Below are positions 52,739 through 64,000 of a stretch of DNA of 64,000 nt, piece after piece. The notes under the pieces are model-generated. The model did not search any database. It saw nothing but the letters and a program-made list of their open reading frames with translations, and was not told the origin of the DNA. Position 1 is the first letter of the stretch, and each line of letters begins with the position of its first letter. Made by a program: the position numbers and the translations under genes. The DNA lies in contig NC_087257.1 in the NCBI RefSeq assembly GCF_037042905.1, positions 21,120,501-21,184,500 on the forward strand, read 5' to 3'. Source of the stretch: Lytechinus pictus. Its lineage: Eukaryota > Echinodermata > Echinoidea > Temnopleuroida > Toxopneustidae.

Positions 52739-55217
52739 CTGTAAAAACGCAACAAATTCACTAGCTGTTGTATACCCAAACCAAACCAAACACCATCAAA
52801 CAAATTATAGATAATAGTGAAATCACTTTATTAAGTCAGATATTTTCCGCTCATCTGTTTGTGCTTTCAAGACGTTTCATCAATATCATGGAGATGATTA
52901 TGAATTATGATGTTGAAGATAGTTAAAATGTAGTTTAATTTAAAATGGGAATCATGGATTTAATTCATATCCAAACTGTCAAAGTTCTGTTCTATATTTA
53001 GGCTCCTCGCTTTTATAACATTATGTGTAGTGTACCTTATGTTGAATACTTTGTTAAATAGTTAATTTGATCTAAATAAACTATGTTAAAGAATATTTGC
53101 TATGTATACAGAAAATATTTGGTCTAAAAGTGGAACCAATATAAAATTCAATTCAAATTTAAAGAAAAGAGACACATACTGTATTTTGACCAGTGATGGT
53201 ATCCGTATTGGAAACAATTGTCACTTCTTTTACCAACAAGGATTTTGGCAAAATAGTATTGTTACCAGTTGTCACAATTTTATTCTCCAAATGACAATAC
53301 TGTCATGAATGAAAATGGGCAACATCTTTTTATTTTTTTGTTGTGTAGTATTTTATATTTCTTATAGATTCGATATCGATTTAACTTTTTTTGAGATTGT
53401 GATAAAGGAAGAAATAGCATTGTTCGAATTTAAACACTAATGATTTGTAAAGCTCATTATAAATTATTATTACACCGACATGAACTGTCGTTTAACCTCA
53501 TAATTCAAAAATAGTATAGATTACGAATGTATACAAGCAAGTATCATAATATTTGTATTTCCCATTATTACGTTAATATAAATACGCAAAAGACATTTAT
53601 GTTATGCACATAATAGTGAAGTGTCGACTGAAATAAGCGATTCCCCGATAATGGTTTTCAATTATCATGATAATGCGTTGATAACGCATTTCGTAAGTTT
53701 TGAGGTTGAAACATTATTGATTGACATAAATAAATAATGTAAACGGTGCAAAATGCAACAAGCCAAATGCTCAACACAGGAATCCGATTAAAGAAATAAT
53801 AATGAGTATTTCGAGTTGGGTTCTCTCTCCACCATTTTAAAGCATTTTATCCTATAATTACATTAAACTGTTTTGTATTAGTTCGTCATTAATGCGCTGT
53901 AATTTTTTAATGTTCGATACTGAAATGAAAGGTGTATGTGAGTGTGTTTTTTGTATTTGAAAATGAATATGTTGTATATGACATGCTTCTTTGGTTCCCA
54001 GATTGCAAGACTCGGTTGATTTTGACGCAAACGTGGGAAGTCGAACACTTTTTGAATATAGGTCTAACTGCGATTGGATAGCCAGTGATCAAATTCGTCA
54101 TTATTTTGCACGAGTTCGACATAATGATATAAAAGCAAATATCGCTTTTCCACTTTCTCCGTCTTCGTAGTGTAAATCCGAATCGAGCTTTTTATTAAAA
54201 AAAATATGGTTGGTAAGAGTGATGTGATGATTGCACAGTCGTGCGGTGTTTGCACAATGCCCTTCTATGACACAAACAAAGGCTGCGACAACACCCGATC
54301 GATGGAGCGAGAGGGAATTATGCGCGCGCGGGCACCCGCAGTGCAACGTAGGCTAGTACATGCGACGCACCTCGTACTCCGTAAAGAGTCTATACAGTTA
54401 TATTGACAAAAATTGCATTTCAGACACGGAACACGGACATTTTGATGTTTGTTGTATTATACGTCACCAGCCGCGAATACGAATTACTTTCTACATTTGA
54501 AATATCCACCATAGGCCTACTTCATCGGCCGTATTTGAGTCGCTTTTAAAAGACACCGGAGATGACGCAATGTTCTGTCCCATGGCAATGCATGATCGCA
54601 TGAGCATTCCAAACTTTCGTAAAAATCACCCCTTTTCGCGACTTTTAACGATCGACAAAAGGTTATAGGTCCTGGGTTGGGTTTTGTTTTTCATCTGTAC
54701 TCGAAATGGGAAAATATTTTTTCACCTGTCCTACAGTTTTTAATTATTTTGTAAGTTTTAAGCTTTAAGAGACAAATAATGTTACAAAGTGTTCTGTGCG
54801 TACACCAATCATATACCCATAAAAGGGGGTAAATTGGCTGAAATTGCAAAAGGGTGATAATACTGAAGGATAATGATCACCGTCGTTAACAATTTCCATG
54901 ACAACTCCCCTGACTGAAATCTATCTGTGTAGTCGCGTAGACTAACTTAATTGATATTTAATTTGATAGTTCAACTTTTTGAGAAAAGTTTATCACAGCA
55001 TTCTTTAAAGCAATTTTCGAATCAGTGTATATTTTTTCCTCATTCCAAATCTGACAATAATGATTGATTCCATCTGTATGTCAGCTTCTCAAAGTGAATG
55101 AAATGCCGAATACTCATCAAAGTAACACCATTCACCCTTTATAGCCGTGTTATAATAAATCAAACAAATCATAAAACAACACAATACTAAAACATTTTCT
55201 TATTTCACATTTTGAAG
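52739..55217. other. Non-coding stretch right of the array
   Basis: AT-rich. A more GC-rich patch at 54200-54380 (GCGCGCGCGGGCACCCGCA) has overlapping short ORFs on both strands without recognisable features. Confidence 0.35.
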
Positions 55218-55278
55218 CACACTGTGAATACACTGTGAACACACTGTGGAACACACGGTGAACACACTGTGAATACAC
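55218..55278. repeat. Short array of CACACTGTGAA motifs
   Basis: Five near-copies of (A)CACTGTG(A/G)A with ACAC between them; resembles the interior of the MITE at 18234-18495. Confidence 0.6.
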
Positions 55279-58020
55279 ATTCATTCATTCATATGCATTT
55301 ATTTCGTTCATATATTAAAAATAACATTTACAAACATATTGGAATATATAAGAAATAAAAATAATTCATCAAACGAGGAGACAGCTTAGAAGGCAGAGAA
55401 GCATTATTGGTGCTGCCACCAAAAGAACAAAATACAAATTTATACAAAAAAACTTACAATATACAACACCTAAAAATCCTAAATACGTAACATAAACAAA
55501 GTCACGATAAAGCCTGTAATATAGTAAATGAATTAAGTAGTGTAATTATCAATTAAATATGATTTTATTCTCCTTTTGAAAACAGAAAGGGAAGGGCTAT
55601 CTTTTATGTAAAGGAAGGTTATTCCAAATGATTGGACCTTTGAAAAAATAGATTTTTTGCAACATTGGTTCTCGTCAATGGTAAATGAAAATGAGAGGAA
55701 CTGCGTGTATTATATGAATGGAAATCGTCATTAAAAGAAAATTTATCAGAAAGACTTGGAGGAACAATATAACAGAGGTACATGAAAACGCTGAATAGGC
55801 CTGTAGTTCGTTATTCCGAAGCCCATCCGAAGTTTCGATATTGCGAGAGAAAAAAAATACTTTCATTAAGTCCGAAGATTCGTTGGTGTAAAGATGCTGA
55901 AATGAAATAAGTTTCTGAAAATGAAATAATTCGTTAATCTAAAAACGTTTGTTATTCCGCAGGTTCAATAGACCAACAATAAGGCATGAGATTCATATAG
56001 CAAGTCCAGTCCATTCGTGTTTTTGAAGGAACCTTATTTATTTTCGTAGAATCGAATCTTCAGATTAACGTTCATCAATATTATTGTTGCCAGTTTAACG
56101 AAACTTCGGAATGGATAACTATTTTCTTTTCTGATTAACGAGCTTTCGGGATATCGCCACAAAAATTTATGTTCGGATTAACGAACCATGTTTCATTTTC
56201 GGTCCGACAAACATTTTTATTAGCCTATATGCAATTTCAGTGTAACGGAATAAAAGGTCGCCGTAATAACTAAAACTTTTGACTAACGGAACTTCAGAAG
56301 ACACAGAAAAACGACGGTTAAAGATATACAACGCAGTTTAAGAAGTGTTTGAAATCTGGAAACAATAAAGATTTTTTATAATTCAGTTTTTAATAAAAGC
56401 ATGGTTGTTTAAATTATTAAACAAGAAGGATTTAACTGCACAAATAGCGTTTTTATGTGTAAACGAGGGCATGTAATATTCATATATTATTGATGCATCT
56501 GTAAAAAAAACCAAACTTATTTTACAAAACAAGTAGCCGGTTTTTTATAAGCTTTCTGAAGAATTTGGATTACGTCGTCTATCAACATGCAGGCGCACGC
56601 ATTGACATGATTGATGAGAGTGAATTCGAGACATGATAAAGTTGATTTGTTGTAAAACGGAAATATGAACCTTGACCTTTGACCTCGCTAGGGTGGATCA
56701 GTGATCTCACCACACGGTTGAGTCACTTCCTTTAGAAAATATAATAAAACTCAATTGAATTTTAGCTGATATGAGGTGTGATTGGAAATTGCAATTTTCT
56801 GCAAAACCATTGATCGATTTTATAGCACTTTTTATGAGGTCGTTATTCTGAAGAACAAATCCTGCATGGCAAATTTACGGATTTATTATTAATATCATTA
56901 TCTTTTTTTTAATATTTCCATTTCGAAATGCAATTTTTAAAGTATAAATTCCATGTCCATCCATTAACTCTATTTTCATATATATTTTTCGTATTTTTAA
57001 ATACCCTTTATTCTCTTTTTTAAACAAAGCTTTAGAATAGAGACCTGTTCATGCATGCTTCTTTACTTTTGGCATGTTTGGCTTTGAGAACAGTAAATCA
57101 TGATTAATAGAAGTAATTCAGGCTGAAGATCGTATGGTGTAAACAATAATATCAATATAGCAATATTAAGAAGCAAAACGCTGAAAAGTTCATCGAAATC
57201 AGAGGAATATGTTTTTTTTATTTTTTATTATTTCGCTGGAACTGATATGATATCATAGCTATGATTGTAGAGGTGTCATATATATATGAGAATATTCTGT
57301 ACTCTCATCTATCTAATAATGAAATTATGATTTATACTATTTTACAGCTTTTTGTGTATTCAAAATTAGTTTATTTGAAGAGCATATATAGAGAACTACA
57401 CTGTTAAATTGAAACCCTATATGAAAAAAAAAGACTCAGTTCATAATAAACCATCAAACATGCAGGGGAAATGTCAATCGCTTCAAATAATACTTTCATA
57501 CATCAATTTTTTGGCGATTCCTTCCACAACAAGATATAACTATGAATAGATTGTTGAAATAAGTTTATTATGGAATTATACAGAGAGCGAAAGAAGGATG
57601 GCGATGAAAAAGGGAGAAAAAAAGGAGATGAAAAGATGAACAAAATTGTTGTAATTAAACATTACATGCATTCATTCGAAGTAAAAGCTCTAAATCCGAG
57701 CTCTTTGTTTATTTATTTCGTATCAATATTCTCATACATTGGAAAAGTTACGATTAAAGCACCAAACACAACTCAATCTTGCGCCGTGACATTATAAACT
57801 AATGCAAATTAGAGCCCTCTAGAATCGATTGTCTTGTCTATAGTGAAATTGAAAATGAAACGAAACAAAACAAAAACGATCCATCTCCAAAAGGGGAAAC
57901 AGAACTCAATGTCATGACATTATAGATTGAGGAGTTTCATGGCACACTATAATTTATAATATTCATCAAATCTTCTGACAATCTCTGCGGCAAAAAGAGT
58001 TTTGCATTTACATATAACCT
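55279..58020. other. Non-coding stretch
   Basis: AT-rich. The part at 55280-56350 (CATTCATTCATATGCATTTA..., GAAGCCCATCCGAAGTTTCG) may be old repeat, but I cannot classify it. No gene recognised. Confidence 0.35.
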
Positions 58021-58178
58021 GGGGAGTGTTTCATGAAGGACTTGTCAGACGTTTTATCCGACAAGTCCTGTTTTATCCGACAGTTACCATAGTAACAGTG
58101 GCTCTCGGCCAATCAGAATCAAGGAAAGATGTCAGATCTGACAACTTGTCGGACAAAAATGTTGATGAAACGCTCCCC
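58021..58178. mobile_element. Palindromic MITE, GGGGAGTGTTTCATGAA ends
   Basis: The left GGGGAGTGTTTCATGAAGGA and right GTTGATGAAACGCTCCCC ends are inverse. Inside, GACTTGTCAGACGTTTTATC and TCCGACAAGTCC pair with GACAACTTGTCGGA. No coding capacity. Confidence 0.8.
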
Positions 58179-58532
58179 TGATAATTATTCCGGGAACATG
58201 CACCACTCTTGTTAATAATGACGATGATCATCATCGTCCTCATCTTTATAAATGTTATTGTTATTAGCAATCACAATTGTTATCAGCATTATTATTATTA
58301 TCTATTGTTATTATTCTTCTTATTATTATTTATGTAACTGTTATCATAATAACCATCATCATCATCATCTTCAATAAAAAAATTATATTAAGCATTGACA
58401 TAGATTTGGTATTCATATTGAATTCTTGCATTGATTTTGTAACACCTGGGGCCCGTAACCATGGTAACACAAAGCTTATATATCAATCATGGTAAAAAAA
58501 AGTATCTTTACAATTCATTGCATTGACCACAA
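58179..58532. repeat. (TTA)n/(ATC)n microsatellite stretch
   Basis: 58250-58330 is rich in TTATTATTA and 58343-58372 in ATCATCATC. The ORF here is low-complexity isoleucine. Confidence 0.6.
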
Positions 58533-58766
58533 CACTGTTAGAAATAATTTAAACAACGCTGTTTACTACGTGAATCGCACAGTTGTTGTTTGTATATTTT
58601 AAACAAGTGTTTAAAATCTTTAAAAAAAAGTTTAAATTCAAACATATTTTAATTATCAGTGATTTAAGCATAGTTGTTTAAGATTTTAAACACTTGTTTA
58701 AAATGTTTAAACAACTACTGTGCGATTCACATAGTAAACTGCGTTGTTTAAATTATTTTAACAATG
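58533..58766. mobile_element. Palindromic MITE with TTTAAACAAC motifs
   Basis: Left arm: CACTGTTAGAAATAATTTAA, ACAACGC, GTGAATCGCACAGTTGTTG, TTTTAAACAAGTGTTTAAAA. Right arm: TTTTAAACACTTGTTTAAAA, CAACTACTGTGCGATTCAC, GCGTTGTTTAAATTATTTTA, ACAATG. Arms ~85 bp. Confidence 0.8.
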
Positions 58767-60520
58767 AAAGTACGATCAATAATAATTGTGAAAATCAAGC
58801 GTACGATTAATCGCTAAAATTTTGTGTAACGGGACCCTGAAAATGAGTTCCGAATGAATGCAACAGAACTCTCTACATAAAGACATCATCAATCCATGTG
58901 TTTCGAAACTGATAGACCACAAACGAAATCGTAATTTATGTTTCTGCTGAAATATGAAAGAATTAATCCAGAATTTTGAGAGAAAATCCTTCAAGAAACA
59001 GCTTCGTTTTTCAATTATAAGAGTCGATTTGAGGCGAATTGGTATTTTCCTATCATTGCATGCTTTAGATAATTTATCTTGAAAAAAAAAACACCCTACT
59101 TTAAATAGTGATTAGAATATGCTCTCTGATAGTCATTATCATCATTAATGGCTTGTTTCTTAGACGAATCTAGTTAAAATCTTTGGTTGTTTTTAAGCAT
59201 GATTATTCCTTTCAAATACATGTATTCTCTTAAAACTAACACAATTTTTTGAAGCATTCTCTTTTTACATTATTTTAGAATGAATATAAAACATGCAGAC
59301 AAAATACACAATACAACCTACATACTTACACAAGGTTAGATTCCCTTAAAAAAATAATGCTGCTTATAAAAACCTAGTAATAAACCAAATCTGACATTGA
59401 CAATGCATATTAGTGATTGATCTTTTATTTACATGCAGGCCTATAAACTATTATATCATGTGGATCTTTAGTAAAATATTATCAAAATAGTTGAGTAAAG
59501 AGATTAATAATGTCAATGCATGGATATCCCAAGAATAACTATACACAATTTTGATGCATACATGCAAATAAAAAGGTAATGGTTATTGTAATCATTCAAC
59601 AGTACAGTTTGTAACATTGTATCAACATTGGTATTTAAAGTCAAAGGCGGAAATCAGAATATTCCTCTCGTTTATTTTGTAATTGTTTTTTTTTTGGACA
59701 AAAGTCATGTGCGCGTCATTAACAACTTAATTACCAAATAACCCATGGATAATAAAAATTTGCCATTTCATTTTGTCATGTTTATTGTTGATAACTAAAA
59801 GGTTGATTAAACTTTTAATTCGTAGTTTACATTCGCAGGCGATCTACTTAATTATTTCTAAACGGCCGCTTTGAGTATCTCCATGGAAAACTTCTGCATG
59901 GGTTAATGAGGTATAGCTTTACAGAGATGAGATGTGTGCAGAACAGTTAATTAAAAATCTTGGCTCAGTTGCATTATGAATACAAACTAAAACACATCTT
60001 TACTTTTTTTTGGGGGGGGGGATTTGTTTTTCCTTTTCATTTCGTGTGCTTCCAAGAAATTCATTTGATGTGTCATGGCAATTTTTTTAATGTTATAAAA
60101 TATAAATTACCGGGTTAACATGACAAACTCAGACGTATCAGTCAATTATAGATGAATCAATATTTAGTTTTGGTGAGTCAACATCATGATCGCTGATAGT
60201 GACACATACACTCTTTTTTAGAGAATCATATCTTTGAATCTTATTGAAAAGAAAACTAAAAAGCATGACTGCATAAATATCACCTTTGCTTTAAAAGTGC
60301 TAATTACATTTTTCTATCATACAAAATAACTTAATACAGTCACAATTGTACAGTCGAAAAAAGAGCATCACTTCGGCCTGAGGTTAACGTTGTATTAAAC
60401 GTCAAATCGAAACAGCGTATCGATTTCAACTGAACCAGAAAGATAACCTTCAATCTATCGCTTCTCTTTTGAGTTATTATGAAATTCAATTGTCATAAAA
60501 TGAAAAGAAGTCTTATCACG
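58767..60520. other. Non-coding stretch
   Basis: AT-rich. G-run at 60011-60020. No gene or repeat recognised. Confidence 0.35.
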
Positions 60521-60529
60521 TTATGCCCA

Positions 60530-61300
60530 CACGATCCTACACACTATAACGCCCGCGATCCGTTTGCGAAAATACAAAGTGCAAAAAGCGGAGAAATTTG
60601 TAACCGTCCACGGCCACGTAGATAATGCGAAGTGTCTTCTTTTCCCGCGTTCGGTGAAGATCTTAGCCATTCGAAACCATTGCCATAAATTTCCCCAGTC
60701 TATGTCACAGCTAACAGGAGCGCGATGACGTTTTCCGAAACAACGGCATACATGGTTGCTTTTGGAAGGGCCCTCGACGATATCTGTACGAATATATAGG
60801 TACCCTGCTAGCCTGCTCAACACTTCTTCTATGTATTCTGTACATGTTAGCCGTCAATTGGAATTCAGTCACGTGACTTTATCCGCCATTCATCACCGCA
60901 CACACATACACTAGTCTTTTATACTGCGTGTCTTTTACGTATGCGCCGGCTGTGGTGAAACGAGCTACGAGATCGAAAATCAACCTGCAAACCCTCCGAA
61001 TTTCGCTGATATATTTTGTTTCCGGAAGAGTGCCGCCTGGGAAATATGTGAGTCGTTTTCTCTATATTCTAAAGATTCAGATTTCGTAAGATTTTGGTGT
61101 GAATCGAAGTAGGTGAGCTGCACCGAGTGATTTTTCATATGAAATTCGATTGTAATTTTTTGTCAATATTGTGGAATCCAAAATGGTGGATTTAGTGCCG
61201 TGTGCGGAGTGCGTGGTCGGAGAGCCAGCTCTCTCGGTTTCCATGCTCTCTCGTTCACAGCTGTCTGGGAAATTACAGGCTTTATCTCTATGCAACCTAC
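60530..61300. promoter_or_regulatory. GC-richer stretch, candidate promoter/5' end of an unseen gene
   Basis: CpG-containing and richer in G+C than its surroundings. It carries the perfect palindrome GTCACGTGAC (about 60869-60878, an E-box), CCGCCATTCATC, GCGCCGGC near 60941, the ETS-type CCGGAAG (61022) and a 5' splice-site-like GTGAGT (GT at 61048). An ATG at 61183 in a good context (CCAAAATGG) opens a frame starting MVDLVPCAECVVGEP that runs to 61491. The minus strand has a 100-codon frame (60521-60823). I recognise neither protein. The combination suggests a promoter and first exon, most likely on +. Confidence 0.3.
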
Positions 61301-61499
61301 AAATTGAAATTCTCGCCCTTCATGGCAGCTTAGAATTTCTTCTAACGAATATCGTCAAGCTTTTCACTTTGGGAGAACATAACTATCTTTTTTTTTTCTC
61401 TGAGTTTGTGCGGTTCAGTCGAGCTGTTAAGGTCTCGAAGACCGCTGTTGCGTGTGAATTCACATTTATCTTCCATTCGTGTTCCTTGTGAAAATTCAT

Positions 61500-62879
61500 G
61501 TTTGTATGTTGTAGTTCAACGAAAAATTATTAATCATATTCACAGGATTACTATCGAATAGTCAAAAGTATTTTTCTACTTCATCCTAGAGATGAAATTG
61601 CACAGTTTTGTGGGAATTACCAACCAAATAACACCGGGCATAAACGAATATCGGAAATCCCCGCGCCTCTTGAAAATCCTTCTCAATAAAACTCATTTTT
61701 TGTTTAGTTCTAGGGTTTTATTACGGATTCCATCCATATGGACACTGAAAGTATAGTGTTCAAATGATTATAGTAAAATTTTGATGTCATAGGTGGTAAA
61801 ATGGTGTGATTTTCGAACTTGATTTGTATGTTGGTCAAAAGTGCGCTCTTTGCAAAACGAAATCGAAGCAGACGATGGCTATAGCCAGCAGTGTGTTGCT
61901 TGCGTGTGATGAAAGTGAACGTCCATGAATCGGTGGTTATTTTTGGCTTGTATTATAGATCTTGTTTTTGTTTTGTTTCATCATGTTTGTTTTCTGTTTC
62001 AATAATTAAGATAGTATTTTTGTTTTCATCTTGAGATATTCAAACTGCTTGAAATATGTTTTGATTATTGTTTGTTAAATCTGTTTTTGTGTTTAATTTA
62101 TTGAATGACAGTCGTGCGCAAAGTTCAGCTGACTATGAGACAAAACGCTGATTTGTTTTTAAATACAATGCCTTGTCCATGTTTTCAAGACTGATATGAA
62201 TTTTATTGTAGTTATTTACTAGTTTAAACATTTGTTTAAAAATTAAACAAAGTTTGATTTTTATATAAATCTTGAAGAAATTAAGCATGTAATTTAAACT
62301 GTTAAACAGCTATTTAATTCTAATTTCTAAGAAATTATGCATGGACTGTTAAAAAATACTGTAAAGTGTAAAGCATTATCAGCATTGTATAAAAACTTTT
62401 TGAAGAGCGATATTACTGTACATTCGGTTCGACAATATACATTATTTTTAGACCATCAGGTTATAGATGGTGCATTTTTGTTTCAAAATCAAGGTGGTTT
62501 CAATTCTTTGTTTCACAGAATTTGATTTTAATAATTCCAGAGAAAACTATAGAGCTACATGTATATACTACACCTCAAATACAAAATTAAACAACATGAC
62601 TGTGTAGAGGTTTTACACAACCTGACTTACTGTATGACTTTACGGTTATTTAAGAATTTAGTCCTATATCATGTATATAAAAAGGTTTCGCAATGTTCAT
62701 TAAGCAATAAGAATTAGAAAGTGAATATTGCTTTTTCACATCTTGGTAAATAATGCCTTATCAGTTCCTAATTATAGCAAGGCAGGATGTTACTTTTTAC
62801 TGTGTAAAATAGGCTAAATAAATATGTTTTGTAATAATGGAAGAAGGAAACATATACATGTACATGTAAATTGATAAAG
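61500..62879. other. Non-coding stretch
   Basis: AT-rich. 62221-62325 has AGTTTAAACATTTGTTTAAA and AATTTAAACTGTTAAACAGC, resembling the ends of the MITE at 58533. No gene recognised. Confidence 0.35.
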
Positions 62880-63190
62880 AGTTACGGATTGAAAAAAAGA
62901 AGGTCTATATGGGGTGAAGAAAATGTAGTGTATAAGGGGAAATGACGAAGAAGAATTAGAAAGAAGAAAAGGGAAATAGGAATAAGAAGTGGAATAAAAA
63001 AAAGAAAATGAAAAAAGACTATAGGAAGAAAACAAGAAAAGAAAAAAACCCGACGGAAAAAAAGAAATAGAGCAAAAGAAGTATAAAGAAGAGATTACGA
63101 AAAAAGTTGAAAGAAAAAAAGGCTCTATAAAAGGATATAGAGGATATAAGAAGTATACGAAGGAGGCGAGAGGAAGAGAAAAACCCTAGA
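62880..63190. repeat. Purine-rich tract
   Basis: About 300 bp dominated by GAAGAA, AAAAGAA and GGAAGA. The ORF on the opposite strand is low-complexity Ser/Phe. Confidence 0.75.
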
Positions 63191-64000
63191 AACTAGAAGA
63201 AAAGGAAAAACAAGATGGTTCATAAAAGGATGATGACAAAGAGAATTTGCATTTCTAAATATCATGATATTTTCTTTCTGTGACAAGACTGCAAAATTCA
63301 TTTCGTGTTATCAAAACGCAATGAAAGAATACAAGTACAGGAAAAAAAAATTCAGATTTTTCAATGTAAATATAGAGAGGATAATGTTCAAAGAATGTTA
63401 TACGAAGAAATAACTCTTCTTCTTTATATTTTATGGAACATTTCTTTTTTGTTTTACGCGAAAAAAGCATACATATTTCATGCATAAAGTGAAGCATATA
63501 TACATGTACGTCTATATGACTTTGCACCATGACTACTATCACAATAACATCAAAGATGGTTTTTTTCTTCTTCATAAATAAATCAGTCTCTTTCAAAATA
63601 TCAGTTTTAATTGGGCACACTTTGACACTGCATGTTCTGAGCTTATCTTTATTTATAAAGACTCAAACCAAACAAAAACAAAATGTACAATTTTCAAGTC
63701 AAACTCAATCAAAAATTAATATAACAACGGTTTTACATGTACAATGTACATGTAAGTATTGATTATTGGTGCCCCCAAAGAAAACACTAAGATCAGTGAT
63801 TTCTTACATTTTTTTACAATATACTTTCTCTTTCCTCTTTTCTGTTTTATATATTTTTTTAACTTGGTGTCTTTTCATCCTTTTCGTAACTTTCTCCTCT
63901 AAGTTTTTCTATTTTGAACCCTGAGCTCCTTTTTAGTACCGCGATTTATTTCTTTCGTGTGTTTATTTGAATTCAGCTGTGTATTATTTTTTCATATCGT
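63191..64000. other. Right window edge
   Basis: AT-rich. The 121-codon minus ORF (63255-63620) shows no recognisable motif. Tandem TACATGTACAATGTACATGTA near 63735. Confidence 0.35.

Noticed and set aside
63255-63620. 121-codon minus-strand ORF
   Set aside because: AT-driven composition (Lys, Phe, Ile rich) and no motif or splice context.

Overview
This is a eukaryotic, AT-rich, repeat-dense window with no protein-coding gene that I can recognise. It has no operon-like layout, many short palindromic mobile elements (MITEs), tRNA-derived SINEs and microsatellites. It also holds a large block of eukaryotic-type nuclear tRNA genes with internal A and B boxes and 3' T-runs. The style of the interspersed repeats, especially the ~610 bp palindromic element starting TTAAAGGTCAAGTCCACC, reminds me of echinoderm (sea urchin) genomes. 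That assignment is from memory and unverified.

Layout. 1-2.1 kb: a TIR element (191-791) with a tRNA-derived SINE nested in it, other SINE fragments and an unconvincing 188-codon ORF. 2.1-9.6 kb: one continuous minisatellite with a 21 bp unit, organised into higher-order repeats of 168 bp (8 units) and 781 bp, a ~2.5 kb duplication, and two copies of an ~83 bp inverted island. 9.7-31 kb: non-coding sequence carrying a SINE, two hAT-like MITEs with 8 bp target duplications, several foldback elements, pyrimidine and triplet microsatellites, and a tandemly duplicated element built around the motif AAAAGGGGTTAGGTCC, into which a poly(A)-tailed retrocopy has inserted.

31.2-52.7 kb: the main feature, 59 tRNA-Asp(GUC) loci, all on the + strand. 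I count 38 that are identical over 72 nt, 15 with substitutions or small insertions, and 6 clearly broken; one further 16 bp 5' fragment lies at the right edge. The basic unit is ~152 bp (72 nt gene plus ~80 nt spacer). It is assembled into a larger unit of 1303 bp (five tRNAs plus a ~617 bp spacer) that is repeated almost exactly. The array is split by mobile elements between 34.1 and 39.7 kb, including a ~3.2 kb element with ~200 bp inverted termini and an internal ~177 bp tandem repeat.

52.7-64 kb: mostly featureless AT-rich DNA with more palindromic MITEs. A more GC-rich stretch near 60.5-61.3 kb carries promoter-like motifs and could be the 5' end of a gene that continues outside the window.

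Functionally, the only genes I can support are the tRNA-Asp genes. Most of the many ORFs in the window are by-products of the 21 bp satellite (whose consensus is free of stop codons in four of six frames) or translations through the tRNA array.
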